The notes: generated by a model not told the origin, from the sequence alone. Numbered from the stretch's first letter, positions 34,554-43,775 are shown. The stretch is DNA of 64,000 nucleotides from Spirosoma profusum (GCF_014699005.1 NZ_JACWZY010000024.1:82385-146384), one strand, 5' to 3'. Numbers and translations are program-made.

Positions 34554-35636
34554 TCATTTGGTACGTAGTGAAAGTTCTTTATCCGTCGATAAAAAGACGT
34601 AGTATAATCCCCAGGTTAACAAGCCTAAAAGTAGCAATTGAGTGAACAGAGAAAAGTAAGAATCCAGCGGTAAAAACGAGACTGCTCCGCCTAACGCAAT
34701 GGCCAGCCCGAACGTAGCACCGCTTACTGTGGCCGGTACGTTAGGTAAAAGGCGTTGCAAAGCCACTACGCTGATGGGCGTCAACGACTGAAGCAAGCCC
34801 GTTCCGACCAAAAGCCAGAACAGCTTTCGATACCCGAAACTCAGCGACGGGATAGCAATCGCCAGCGCGAACAGCGCATACACTCGCCACGGAATTCGGT
34901 CGGCCAGCCAGCCACCAACTAGTTTCCCGGTCATCGCTGCCAGTGCTACGTATAACAGCCAGTCGTACTGCTCGGCATGCAGCAATTGAATCACATTCCA
35001 GACCGCCGAACGTAGCGCAATGGCCACCAGCAACAGAATCATTACGTAGTCGTGGTTGTCCAGGTGCGGTTTTTCGGGGAAAATTGTTTGCTGAGTCTCC
35101 GTCGGGAACGTAGCGCTACGTAGTACAAGCCCGATGGTCAGCAATCCAGTCATGAGCAGATAACCGACGCCCTGCCAGTGCATCGCTCCCGACCAGCCAC
35201 CCAGCGCAAGACCTAATACGCCAAAACCTGAGAATATCCCAACGAAGCGAGCCTGTTGCGGAAAGCTGATCAACGTAACGGCGCCCCCTGCTACATGGTA
35301 AATCGCTGAGCTAACACCCGCCAATACAACAGCCGCCCATACGTAGTGAGCCAACGAAAGGCCTAAAGCCGCCATCATCCCCACTGACGCCAGTATTGAC
35401 CATTTTCGATACGTCCCAACACAGTCGAGCCAGATTCCGGCGGGCAGTTGGCCACCAAACGCCAGAATGTTGTATAGAAGAACGGCACTGCCTGTCTCAA
35501 CAAAACGGGATGTATGGCTAAAGCTTCCGATTAAATATCCGGCTGCTGCATCCGAAAAACCATGCCCGAGCCCTAGCGTCAATACGGTGGTTCGGTAGTT
35601 TGCAACTTTTGTCGATACGTTTGCCCAGGTGCACAT
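34554..35636 (-). CDS. MFS transporter
   Basis: A 360-residue protein with about ten to twelve hydrophobic helices. It begins MCTWANVSTKVANYRTTVLT and has GLGHGFSDAAAGYLIGS, GQLPAGIWLDCVGTYRKW (motif A-like), GVSSAIYHVAGGAVTLIS, and LVGGWLADRIPWR (second motif A). The fosmidomycin-resistance/sugar-exporter type is possible, but the substrate is unknown. It is the first gene of a minus-strand unit: MFS, 58 aa, 223 aa, 101 aa, with gaps of 29, 35 and -1 bp. Confidence 0.75.
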   Translation of the reverse strand: MCTWANVSTKVANYRTTVLTLGLGHGFSDAAAGYLIGSFSHTSRFVETGSAVLLYNILAFGGQLPAGIWLDCVGTYRKWSILASVGMMAALGLSLAHYVWAAVVLAGVSSAIYHVAGGAVTLISFPQQARFVGIFSGFGVLGLALGGWSGAMHWQGVGYLLMTGLLTIGLVLRSATFPTETQQTIFPEKPHLDNHDYVMILLLVAIALRSAVWNVIQLLHAEQYDWLLYVALAAMTGKLVGGWLADRIPWRVYALFALAIAIPSLSFGYRKLFWLLVGTGLLQSLTPISVVALQRLLPNVPATVSGATFGLAIALGGAVSFLPLDSYFSLFTQLLLLGLLTWGLYYVFLSTDKELSLRTK

Positions 35637-36019
35637 AATTTCTATAGCGTGTTGAACAGAACAAAGGTCGGATACGTATCACGCTTTTGAAATGGAGGAA
35701 AACCTATATTTTACTGTAAGATAACCTATATATTTTCAACACAGGTCTAATAAAACGTAAGCCTTTATTTTATCACTATTCCGGCTTACAAATTCAGTAA
35801 ACGCTCTTCCAGAATATTCTTTTAAAATGATTTATAAGGCAAAGTTTCTTTTTGTAAATACAATTTCTACAGTTATTTTTGATGTTTATATGCACGCTAT
35901 AATTTGCTGATGTACAGTGATTTGATCAAACTGAATTCATTTATTATTTCGGCTTGACAACATAAACAAATTATCAAGTTTGCATATTTTTTTAGTCCAC
36001 ACCAATCCATATAATTAAT
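35637..36019. other. 383-bp AT-rich gap between divergent genes
   Basis: No gene-like frame is visible. It must contain the promoters of the MFS unit and of the large secreted-protein gene. A weak box pair for the latter is TTGAC near 35955 and CAAGTTTG near 35974. No inverted repeat is evident. Confidence 0.35.
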
Positions 36020-39000
36020 ATGAATCCACACGTTTTACGTTCCAGAATTACTACGTCCTTTTCTGCGACAAAGTCAATCACACAAAAATTCGTTGCCATT
36101 ATTCTAGCCAGCATTTGCATACCGGCTTTTGGGCAGGTGTCTATATCGGCCAATACCAATTCGTTGTGTGAAGGCCCGCCTGTTTCTATCTCACTAACCA
36201 ACAGTAATCCCAGCTTCTTCACGACTGGAAGTTTGCAACGTAACGGTACAACGGTAGCTAGTACTACGAATGGTCAACTAAACTATACAACGACTCTGCC
36301 CGGAGCCTACCAATTTGTTTATAATGAAAAGAGCGGCTTTAGCGATGTCTACGCGGGCCAAAGCACGTTTTTAGAGTTTACCGATATGTATTTTTTGAAT
36401 ACATCAACAGGTTTTGTTTTATCTGGGCAAGGCATTCATAAAACGAGCAATGGTGGTAAAACATGGAGTAAGACAGCCGTAGGAAATAATTTCAACACAG
36501 CTGTTCATTTCAGTGATAGCCAAAACGGTTGGGTAGTTGGCTGGGGCGGTAATATCAACCGAACAACCGATGGAGGTGCTACCTGGGTTACACAACCCAT
36601 CAATTTTGGGTATGAGCTCTATGATGTTTTTGCTACGTCGTCGACAACAGGCTGGGTTGTAGGTCGAAAAAATAAAGTGCTATATACCAGTAATGGCGGT
36701 GGCACCTGGACGGACGTTAACCTGTCTATTCCGTACGATGATGCATCTGTACAGGGCATATATTTCATCAATCAAAATACTGGCTGGATTGTTGGTCAGG
36801 GTGGTATTATCCGAAAAACAACCAACGGGGGAAGCAACTGGACATCCCAGTCCTTGCCGAGCCCTTATGCACAATTGTGGATCACGGATGTCTCTTTCGT
36901 AGATGCAAACACGGGATGGGTATCTACTGTATACGGAGGAGTGTTTAAGACGACCAACGGTGGTGCAAGCTGGACTTTACAACGAGCTGAAAGCCAGAAT
37001 TCACCACAAGGAACCAGCAGAATTCGGTTTAATGACGCCAATACAGGTTTTTATAACTTGAATTCAGTGGTATATCGATCAACGGATGGCGGAACGAACT
37101 GGACGCCTATAGGCAATCCGACATTTTCTTACACACATCCCAATATTCTATCTTCCTTTTGGTTTTTTTCTGCCACCGAAGGTTTTACGGCGACAGCAGG
37201 TCACTTGTATAAATATTATGCTAGTCTTCCCGACCGAACTAATATTATTTCCATAACTCCAACGCCCACCATAAACGCAAATGCAACCAATATATGCGCT
37301 AATCAGCCAGTACAACTTTCGAGCAATTCGGTATTGCCGGGCACTGCCCTACAATGGTTAAAGGATGAAGTACCTGTTGCATCAGCCACCAGCCTAACCT
37401 ATTCACCCAGCCAACCCGGTAACTATAAATTGCAAGCGACACAATCAGTTGATAGTTGGCAAGTTGCCGGTAATGGCTATTATTCATTCATTGATCCTAC
37501 AAACGGCTGGACGCTCAACCCGGGTGCTGGAGGAACGAACAATCAGGTGCGTCGAACCACAGATGGCGGGCAAACATCTAATACGTATAGCACGGTAGAT
37601 GGCTATTTAAGTAGTATATACTTTGTTAATACGTCGAATGGATGGATTACGGGTAGGGAGGATGGAGTAGGATATCCCCCCGCTTTCATTGCCAGATCGA
37701 CCGATGGGGGCATGTCATGGACGAAAACACCTGTTAACATAGACTATTCAGTACTAAATGGTATCTATTTTACAGATGCCAGTCATGGCTGGATATTTGG
37801 TCAAAAATACGCATCGAATACCCCATATGCGGAATATCAGGCGTTAATCCTGCGTACTACAGACGGTGGTAATACCTGGATACAGCAATCGAGTGTGAAC
37901 CAGTTTGTTAAAGCATCTAAAGCATTTTTCGTCAATAATACGACAGGCTGGATTGCCGGTAAGTATGGCGAGTCGGCTGTGGCCTTGCTAAAAACCACCG
38001 ATGGCGGTAATACCTGGACACAACAACTGGTAATAGACGACGCATTTGATATAAATCTGTTTTTTAAAGATGCTGCTACGGGCTGGGTGTCAATTCCAGG
38101 TCAATTTATCTTAATGACAACCAATGGAGGTAGCACCTGGACCGCTCCATCTACACAGACTAATGCTGGACCATTATTTTTTGAGGATGTTCTAAATGGT
38201 GTAATGGTATCTGGTAGTAATCTGTTCAGAACATCCGACGGTGGGCAAACCTGGCAACATAAAGCTACTTCGCCCATTGGGCTAACTTCTGCAAAATTTT
38301 TCACTAGTAACTCGCTATATGCTTTTGGTGCCAACGGTGATTTTTACCGAATTGTGAACCAGCCTTATACCTGTATTTCTGCCCCAATCGCAATTGGGAC
38401 GCTTTGTTGTACAAGTATGGAAACCGTAAAAACCGGCGTCTGGAACGACCCTACAGTTTGGTCCTGTGGGCGAGTTCCTAAATTTTCAGATACGCTGACA
38501 ATACGTTCAGGCCATATTATTTCACTGAATGAAACAGGCTACGTTAAGAAACTAACGATTCTGGGAACGCTACGTAAAGGTTCCGGCGCACAGATGCGTA
38601 TGTCGATCATACCTCCTTCGGCACTGAATCTGAGCGGTAATATGAACTTTGGACAAATTAATGTCGGGCAAACTGCCAGTCGAACGCTCGTTATTCAAAA
38701 TACAGGTTCCGACGTAACGGTTACAGGACTTACTCTACCATCTGGCTTTTCAGGTTCCTGGAATGGTATACTGGCAATGGGAAGTTCGCAGTCAGTGGTT
38801 ATTACGTTTGCCCCTGGCGCGGCTGGTACGTTCGATGGTCAGCTTACAGTAAATACTACGTCTGTCGTAACGGGTAACACAATTAGCTTGACTGCCTCTG
38901 CCACAGTGAATACACTCCTGAATGGTTTGGTTTTATACCTGCCTTTTAATGGAAATGCGAACGATGCCAGTGGTAACGGCAATCATGGCATTCTAACAGG

Positions 39001-39553
39001 TGCTGTGATTATTAATGACCGATTCGGCAATTCAAATCAGGCCTGTGGCTTCATCCGATCAAATGGAACCTACCTCCGCGTACCCAATAGTCCGAGTCTG
39101 GATATTACAGGTTCTGGCCTGACGATCTGTGCCTGGATAAACCCTGTTTGGAATGGTAGTGGCATTAATATGCAGGTTGTCTCGAAGGCGCAGGATGCTT
39201 CTAATCGTAAGTTTGGATTAGGAACCGGAGGTCCTTCACTCATGAATTTTGAACTTAAAACCACAACCGGTACAACCGATCAGGACTGGGGTTGTGGTAG
39301 CTGTAACCTACAGGAATCTGTTTGGCAATTTGTAACCGTTACGTACGATGGGAGCAATATGAGGTGGTATAAAAATGGCTCGCTTATTTACCAGACCACC
39401 AAAACAGGAACCATTGTCAGCACGAACACCGATTTAATTATCGGCAGCTTTGCAGACCGAACGCAGTCCTATTTCAACGGGTCTATGGATGAGATTCGGA
39501 TTTACAACCGGGCGCTGACAAACACCGAAATTCAACAGCTTTATCAGTTATAA
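36020..39553 (+). CDS. Large secreted multi-domain protein (Ycf48-like repeats, G8-like, DUF1573-like, LamG)
   Basis: A 1177-residue exported protein. After a signal-like segment (SITQKFVAIILASICIPAFG) come two blocks of Ycf48/BNR-like propeller repeats (residues about 105-400 and 490-780), each blade carrying TxDGGxTW and GWVVG or GWIVG, with an Ig-like stretch between. Residues about 805-860 carry the module TGVWNDPTVWSCGRVP shared with the amylase. Then a DUF1573/ASPM-like domain (FGQINVGQTASRTLVIQN) and a LamG-type lectin fold (NGLVLYLPFNGNANDASGNG to DEIRIYNRALTNTEI). No T9SS tail is visible. It is likely surface or extracellular; function unknown. It has fewer TACGT words than most neighbours. 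Confidence 0.8.
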   Translation: MNPHVLRSRITTSFSATKSITQKFVAIILASICIPAFGQVSISANTNSLCEGPPVSISLTNSNPSFFTTGSLQRNGTTVASTTNGQLNYTTTLPGAYQFVYNEKSGFSDVYAGQSTFLEFTDMYFLNTSTGFVLSGQGIHKTSNGGKTWSKTAVGNNFNTAVHFSDSQNGWVVGWGGNINRTTDGGATWVTQPINFGYELYDVFATSSTTGWVVGRKNKVLYTSNGGGTWTDVNLSIPYDDASVQGIYFINQNTGWIVGQGGIIRKTTNGGSNWTSQSLPSPYAQLWITDVSFVDANTGWVSTVYGGVFKTTNGGASWTLQRAESQNSPQGTSRIRFNDANTGFYNLNSVVYRSTDGGTNWTPIGNPTFSYTHPNILSSFWFFSATEGFTATAGHLYKYYASLPDRTNIISITPTPTINANATNICANQPVQLSSNSVLPGTALQWLKDEVPVASATSLTYSPSQPGNYKLQATQSVDSWQVAGNGYYSFIDPTNGWTLNPGAGGTNNQVRRTTDGGQTSNTYSTVDGYLSSIYFVNTSNGWITGREDGVGYPPAFIARSTDGGMSWTKTPVNIDYSVLNGIYFTDASHGWIFGQKYASNTPYAEYQALILRTTDGGNTWIQQSSVNQFVKASKAFFVNNTTGWIAGKYGESAVALLKTTDGGNTWTQQLVIDDAFDINLFFKDAATGWVSIPGQFILMTTNGGSTWTAPSTQTNAGPLFFEDVLNGVMVSGSNLFRTSDGGQTWQHKATSPIGLTSAKFFTSNSLYAFGANGDFYRIVNQPYTCISAPIAIGTLCCTSMETVKTGVWNDPTVWSCGRVPKFSDTLTIRSGHIISLNETGYVKKLTILGTLRKGSGAQMRMSIIPPSALNLSGNMNFGQINVGQTASRTLVIQNTGSDVTVTGLTLPSGFSGSWNGILAMGSSQSVVITFAPGAAGTFDGQLTVNTTSVVTGNTISLTASATVNTLLNGLVLYLPFNGNANDASGNGNHGILTGAVIINDRFGNSNQACGFIRSNGTYLRVPNSPSLDITGSGLTICAWINPVWNGSGINMQVVSKAQDASNRKFGLGTGGPSLMNFELKTTTGTTDQDWGCGSCNLQESVWQFVTVTYDGSNMRWYKNGSLIYQTTKTGTIVSTNTDLIIGSFADRTQSYFNGSMDEIRIYNRALTNTEIQQLYQL

Positions 39554-39569
39554 ATAAGTGCTCTTTCTG

Positions 39570-39626
39570 CTTTTAAACCACAGAGGTTCGCAAAGTTATT
39601 CTTTGCGAACCTCTGTGGTTTAAAAG
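39570..39626. terminator. Perfect bidirectional terminator-like hairpin
   Basis: CTTTTAAACCACAGAGGTTC and onward (39570-39595) pairs perfectly over 26 positions with 39601-39626 around a 5-nt loop (TTATT). It lies between two convergent genes. Confidence 0.8.
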
Positions 39627-39629
39627 GCA

Positions 39630-40190
39630 TTATAAACTAAACACAATATTGAAACGTAGCACCATACCATCTTCAACTTTCATACCCATGAGCGATGGCC
39701 GTTCAACACCGTAATCAGTCATATTTACCGGAAACTGACCCGTTAGCGTCATTTTCCCACCTGCCTCTTTATGCGTAGCCTGCAACGTAACAGGTTTGGG
39801 GACACCATGAAACGTCAGCGTACCCTGGGCCGATAACGTACCGTCTTCGGCAGTTTTAATAGTCGAGCTGGTAAACGTTACGTTCGGAAACTTAATCCCA
39901 TCGAGCACCTCCATAGCGTGCGAATCGCGGTTGTTGTTATCGCTGTCGAACGAAGATACTTTTATCGAAACCGCAATACTTTCGGGTTGCTTGGTTTCGT
40001 CGTTGTACATCATGGCGCAGTTAACCTCCTTGCTTACCCCTTCCCAACTGTGAAGCGGGTGTTTAGCAGCATACGTAATGGTCGATTGTCCTTTGTCGGC
40101 CATCACTTTGCGTTTGGCCATTGGCGCAGTAAAGGCAAAAAAAGCCCAGGTGGCTAAAAGTAAGCCACTCAAAATCAGGTATTTTTTCAT
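39630..40190 (-). CDS. YceI-family exported protein
   Basis: A 186-residue protein with a signal peptide (MKKYLILSGLLLATWAFFAF). The YceI fold shows in STITYAAKHPLHSWEGVSKE, IKVSSFDSDNNNRDSHAMEV, FPNVTFTSSTI, GTLTFHGVPKPVTLQ and MTLTGQFPVNMTDYGVERPS. YceI proteins are periplasmic lipocalin-like barrels that bind isoprenoids, and in other bacteria often accompany cytochrome b561. Here the gene is the last of a five-gene unit, 3 bp from the His-rich membrane protein, which supports a redox link. Confidence 0.88.
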   Translation of the reverse strand: MKKYLILSGLLLATWAFFAFTAPMAKRKVMADKGQSTITYAAKHPLHSWEGVSKEVNCAMMYNDETKQPESIAVSIKVSSFDSDNNNRDSHAMEVLDGIKFPNVTFTSSTIKTAEDGTLSAQGTLTFHGVPKPVTLQATHKEAGGKMTLTGQFPVNMTDYGVERPSLMGMKVEDGMVLRFNIVFSL

Positions 40191-40193
40191 AGC

Positions 40194-40880
40194 TTAAAAA
40201 GTTAATGAAACAATTGAAGCAGCATAGGCACCGAACGTAGTATAAGCGGCCGCCCGGTGATACGGTTTAAGTTCTGGGTTACTCTGAATCATATGCGCCA
40301 GAATATTCGTGGTTACCATTCCGGTCAAATGCACAATAGCCAGGTATTTATGCAGTTTAATGGTCGTAAATCCCTTGCGGGCACCAACTACCGGCGGTGG
40401 TGTCGTCAGCGATAAGGCCAACGTAGTGCCATAAGCGATGTTGATATACGTAGCAGTACGTTCATGCCATTTTTTTGTATCGGTATATTCCTGACCTTTA
40501 GCGTTATAGAGTTTGGCTCCCAGCAAACCCTGCGCAATAAATCCGGCCAGTGTTACAAACCCGCCAATCTGGTGCATGCCGAGCATGGTACGTCGCACTT
40601 TAAGCTCCTTTGCCCGACCTTCGGGAGTAAGCGGAGCCACTTTCATACTACGTAGTAATCCCTTCGGCCCCCAGAAGACTCGTTGCGTAAAAATCATTTT
40701 ATGCGGAAGCAACTCCTGTTTATCAGTCGAATCGGAAAGGCTGGCCAGCAGATCGTCATCCGACGATTTTGGTTCAGCCGCAGGCGCGCGGGACGAATCC
40801 CGGCGCACCGCTGTCGAATCCTGAGCCTGTAGCGAACCTACCTCAAGCCATAAAAGCGTGACAAAAATGATGTATTTCAT
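40194..40880 (-). CDS. His-rich four-helix membrane protein, possible heme carrier
   Basis: A 228-residue protein with a signal-like start (MKYIIFVTLLWLEVGSLQAQ), a Ser/Asp-rich linker, and four hydrophobic helices from about residue 102. Histidines sit at or near helix ends: H103 (MLGMHQIGG), H177 and H184 (KLHKYLAIVHLTGM), H196 and H208. This spacing recalls b-type cytochromes with axial His ligands, but I do not recognise a named family. Its neighbours are a Rieske lipoprotein (18 bp upstream) and YceI (3 bp downstream), so an electron-carrying role in the envelope is a reasonable inference. Confidence 0.65.
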   Translation of the reverse strand: MKYIIFVTLLWLEVGSLQAQDSTAVRRDSSRAPAAEPKSSDDDLLASLSDSTDKQELLPHKMIFTQRVFWGPKGLLRSMKVAPLTPEGRAKELKVRRTMLGMHQIGGFVTLAGFIAQGLLGAKLYNAKGQEYTDTKKWHERTATYINIAYGTTLALSLTTPPPVVGARKGFTTIKLHKYLAIVHLTGMVTTNILAHMIQSNPELKPYHRAAAYTTFGAYAASIVSLTF

Positions 40881-40898
40881 CGCGTTGATTGTTGAAAA

Positions 40899-41411
40899 TT
40901 AGGCAGTCACTGTCAGCGTATTTCCGTCTGAAGAGAGATTTGCTTTGTATTGAGTTAAAGCCTGGGTGGCTGGGCCCACTTTAACAGCACCTGTTACTGC
41001 ATACTCAGAACCGTGATTGGAGCAGTAAATATCGTCCTGTGTAGCTCGATACTGAACCTCTGTTCCCTCATGGGTACAGGTTTTCGAAAGCGCAATAACG
41101 GACCCGCTTTTTACTTTCGCTACGATAATACCGCCAACAATAGCGTACTGACCCGCTGTTTTCAGTTTACTATACGTAGAAGAGGTCAGATCCAGCGTAA
41201 AATTAACGGCCCCTTTCGACGCATCAGCATTCCCGGTAAAACCACTTCCGGTGGGGTTACCGGTAGACGGCGTTGGATCACTGTTACTTTTTGAACAGGA
41301 TGTCAACGTAGTACCCATGCAATAGAACGCCATTAAGGCTGCGCTACTCAGGCCTAGACTGCGCATAAATTCTCCGCGCTTCATTTGTTCGGTCGTTGGA
41401 TTGCTTTTCAT
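40899..41411 (-). CDS. Rieske [2Fe-2S] lipoprotein
   Basis: A 170-residue lipoprotein. After MKSNPTTEQMKRGEFMRSLG, the helix and lipobox TLTSC (Cys39) anchor it to a membrane. The Rieske cluster motif is complete: C112-T-H114, a 15-residue spacer, and C130-S-N-H133 followed by GSEY. It lacks cytochrome bc1-type extensions, so it is a small stand-alone Rieske protein of the kind found with b-type membrane proteins. The frame is open upstream to 41516, but only 41411 gives a signal. It lies 73 bp downstream of the anti-sigma/barrel gene. Confidence 0.88.
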   Translation of the reverse strand: MKSNPTTEQMKRGEFMRSLGLSSAALMAFYCMGTTLTSCSKSNSDPTPSTGNPTGSGFTGNADASKGAVNFTLDLTSSTYSKLKTAGQYAIVGGIIVAKVKSGSVIALSKTCTHEGTEVQYRATQDDIYCSNHGSEYAVTGAVKVGPATQALTQYKANLSSDGNTLTVTA

Positions 41412-41484
41412 GGCGTTATAGTTAAATTTAGTGTATTTACATGAATTAACGAACAACTCGATTTCGCTTGTACACTCACGGGTT

Positions 41485-43134
41485 TTACAGTTTATAGCGA
41501 ATCGAAAAAAATGCACCCGTACTCAATAAATCAATTTTGTAATAGCCGACCTTCTTTATCGGCACTTTTATGAACGGCTCTACCTGCCAGGATAATCGTT
41601 TACTTATAGACCGTTCGTATCCAATCGAGAAGTTGAGGTTGCTGAGGCCGTAGCCACCACTGCGGGCAGTGGTATCTGTCGGATTACCTGCATAAGAATG
41701 GTAATACTTATATGAGTAATCTTCCTTATTCATAATATAGCTTGTCAGTCCACTACTAATGAACCAACGGGTTGGCTGTCGGCCGTTATCACGAGGTTTT
41801 ACTAAAACATCATAACGTAGGTTTATCGGGATGTCGAGCATATTACACCGACCATCTACTCCAGCGAAATTGGCCGGGTATCTTTTAATTTCAGACGGCA
41901 GATTGTAATAGTCATATTCGCCCGGCAGCGCCTTGTACACTTTCGTGCTCTGAATCACACCCGCCTGAACACTCCAGCGCGACGCGAATCGGTACTCCAG
42001 CAACAAGCCCACATTGGTACCCGGTCGTGTAAAGTTTTTCAGACCAATTGAACTCAAGTCCGGCGCTACTACGAATCGCACACTCAAACCGCGTTGAACC
42101 GTTACGTTGGGTATAACCTTACGTACTGTTGTATCAGGATGAGCTTCTACCGGTCGACCAACAAACGACAGGTTCTTGGGCCAACGCGCCGATTTACTGG
42201 CCAGCTCGTTTATGTTCATTAGCGCAACGGCTTCGGGTTCAGCTTCCACCGACTCGGCCAACGTAGCGCTACGTGGTTCATCGGCAGGTGGCATACCTGC
42301 ATTCGACTTTCTGGCGGCATCCGGTTGGTTATCAAACGATACAGAAGGAGTCATTACATTCCCATCCCGGCGGGCATAGATCCGTCTGCGATTTGTAAAA
42401 ACACTACGTTGTTGGGTAAAGGAACCGATAGTCGATACGTTGGTTTGCGATGAACGATTTACGCGTCCTTTTGCTTTACGTCCGGCCAAAGGTGCTACGT
42501 TACGTAACGACGACTTTACTACGTTGGCGCTCTTTACTGACTTATACGTCGATGTTACTGGTTTCGTTGCAGTCCGGAAGTCAGACGCGGACGAAGCAGG
42601 CGAGTTCGCAGGGGTAACCGCTACGTTATCAGCAGCTTTTGGCAAAATCTTTTGTTCATCGGTCAACTTTACCTGACTGGTGGAATTCGCTTCCGGTGTC
42701 CGTCCATCGGTCGATTCCGCCCGATTAGTCGATGGCTGAACGTCGCTGGCGGGCTGTTCTACGGCCTGTTTCTGCGGCTCAGTTGGCTGTTCAGTATCGG
42801 CTAATCGGGACGTTTCGATTTGATGTGACCCTTTAGCTGTTGTATTCCCTTCCGGCTGTTGGCTGACGACTGTCGATGACAAAGCGTTACGTTCGCCACT
42901 AGTTACCTTTTGATACACGAACCATCCTCCACCCGTCAGCAGCAACAGCAGCACAACAGGCAACCCCCAACGTAGCAGATTCTTCCAGAGCAGGGCTCCG
43001 GCAGGTCTGGTCTGGTCGGTCGAATCCAGCAGGGCGCTCATCTTAGGCCATGCTCCTGGATCGTGAGTAGGTTCGAACTCTTCAGCCGACTTTCTGAAGA
43101 GCTCATCCAATTGGTCATCGGTTAGCTCTGACAT
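41485..43134 (-). CDS. Anti-sigma-like inner-membrane protein fused to an outer-membrane beta-barrel
   Basis: A 549-residue protein with an unusual layout. Residues 1-50 (MSELTDDQLDELFRKSAEEF) resemble the short cytoplasmic part of a Bacteroidetes anti-sigma partner. Residues about 56-74 are one transmembrane helix. Residues 80-330 form a long Pro/Ser/Thr/Asn-rich, probably extended linker. Residues about 335-549 look like a PorT-type outer-membrane beta-barrel (LSVRFVVAPDLSSIGL, GLLLEYRFASRWSVQAG, FSIGYERSISKRLSWQVEP), ending in FSIRYKL. It overlaps the sigma-factor gene by 20 bp. It may bridge both membranes and pass outer-membrane status to the sigma factor. Confidence 0.75.
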   Translation of the reverse strand: MSELTDDQLDELFRKSAEEFEPTHDPGAWPKMSALLDSTDQTRPAGALLWKNLLRWGLPVVLLLLLTGGGWFVYQKVTSGERNALSSTVVSQQPEGNTTAKGSHQIETSRLADTEQPTEPQKQAVEQPASDVQPSTNRAESTDGRTPEANSTSQVKLTDEQKILPKAADNVAVTPANSPASSASDFRTATKPVTSTYKSVKSANVVKSSLRNVAPLAGRKAKGRVNRSSQTNVSTIGSFTQQRSVFTNRRRIYARRDGNVMTPSVSFDNQPDAARKSNAGMPPADEPRSATLAESVEAEPEAVALMNINELASKSARWPKNLSFVGRPVEAHPDTTVRKVIPNVTVQRGLSVRFVVAPDLSSIGLKNFTRPGTNVGLLLEYRFASRWSVQAGVIQSTKVYKALPGEYDYYNLPSEIKRYPANFAGVDGRCNMLDIPINLRYDVLVKPRDNGRQPTRWFISSGLTSYIMNKEDYSYKYYHSYAGNPTDTTARSGGYGLSNLNFSIGYERSISKRLSWQVEPFIKVPIKKVGYYKIDLLSTGAFFSIRYKL

Positions 43135-43693
43135 ACTCGTCGTAGTTTATCTGCTTCAATAGTACGCGTAGGTTTTCCCGCGCCCGGGCTAAGTTTGACT
43201 TCGACGCCCCGACCGAAATACCAAGCTGGCTGGCAATTTCTTCGTGCGTGAATCCATCGATTACATACAAGTTAAATACAAGCCGATACGCGGGCGACAG
43301 CCGTTGAATCAGGGCCATTAAATCTTCGTGTGCCAGTTGACTATACGCGTCAGCCGCTTCCGAAGCCACCGTTTTCTCAACAAAATCAACTGATTCCTGA
43401 TGATGATGCTTCACTTCCTGGCGGTAATGATCCACGGCTGCATTGATCATGATTCGCCGAAGCCAACCTTTAAATGGTTGGGCCGGGTCGTACTGATCCA
43501 GTCGGGTAAATACCTTCAGGAACCCATCGTTGAGGACTTCCAGCGCACCGTCTCGGGTGGGTGCATACCGCAGACAAACACTCATGGCATATCCATAGAA
43601 TTGCCGATATAGCAACTCCTGACTTTGCCGCTGGTTACGTAAGCAGCCAGCAAGCAAGTCGGATAAAGCAGGTATGTTCGATGCGTTGGACAA
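43115..43693 (-). CDS. ECF-type RNA polymerase sigma factor
   Basis: A 192-residue sigma-70-family (ECF) factor. Region 2 reads LLYRQFYGYAMSVCLRYAP, DGFLKVFTRLDQYD and FKGWLRRIMINAAVDHYRQE; region 4 is LSPAYRLVFNLYVIDGFTHE and IASQLGISVGASKSNLARAR. It should direct the polymerase to genes for envelope or stress functions. The gene overlaps by 20 bp the barrel gene, its probable anti-sigma partner. It starts the sigma-barrel-Rieske-His-rich-YceI unit. Confidence 0.9.
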   Translation of the reverse strand: MSNASNIPALSDLLAGCLRNQRQSQELLYRQFYGYAMSVCLRYAPTRDGALEVLNDGFLKVFTRLDQYDPAQPFKGWLRRIMINAAVDHYRQEVKHHHQESVDFVEKTVASEAADAYSQLAHEDLMALIQRLSPAYRLVFNLYVIDGFTHEEIASQLGISVGASKSNLARARENLRVLLKQINYDEYVRANR

Positions 43694-43775
43694 GCTATTC
43701 CACGTTTGGGTTACATGTAATCAGGCAATCAATAAGATTCTGTCGGCTTAAAAGTATAACTTTAAGTGAATGAAT

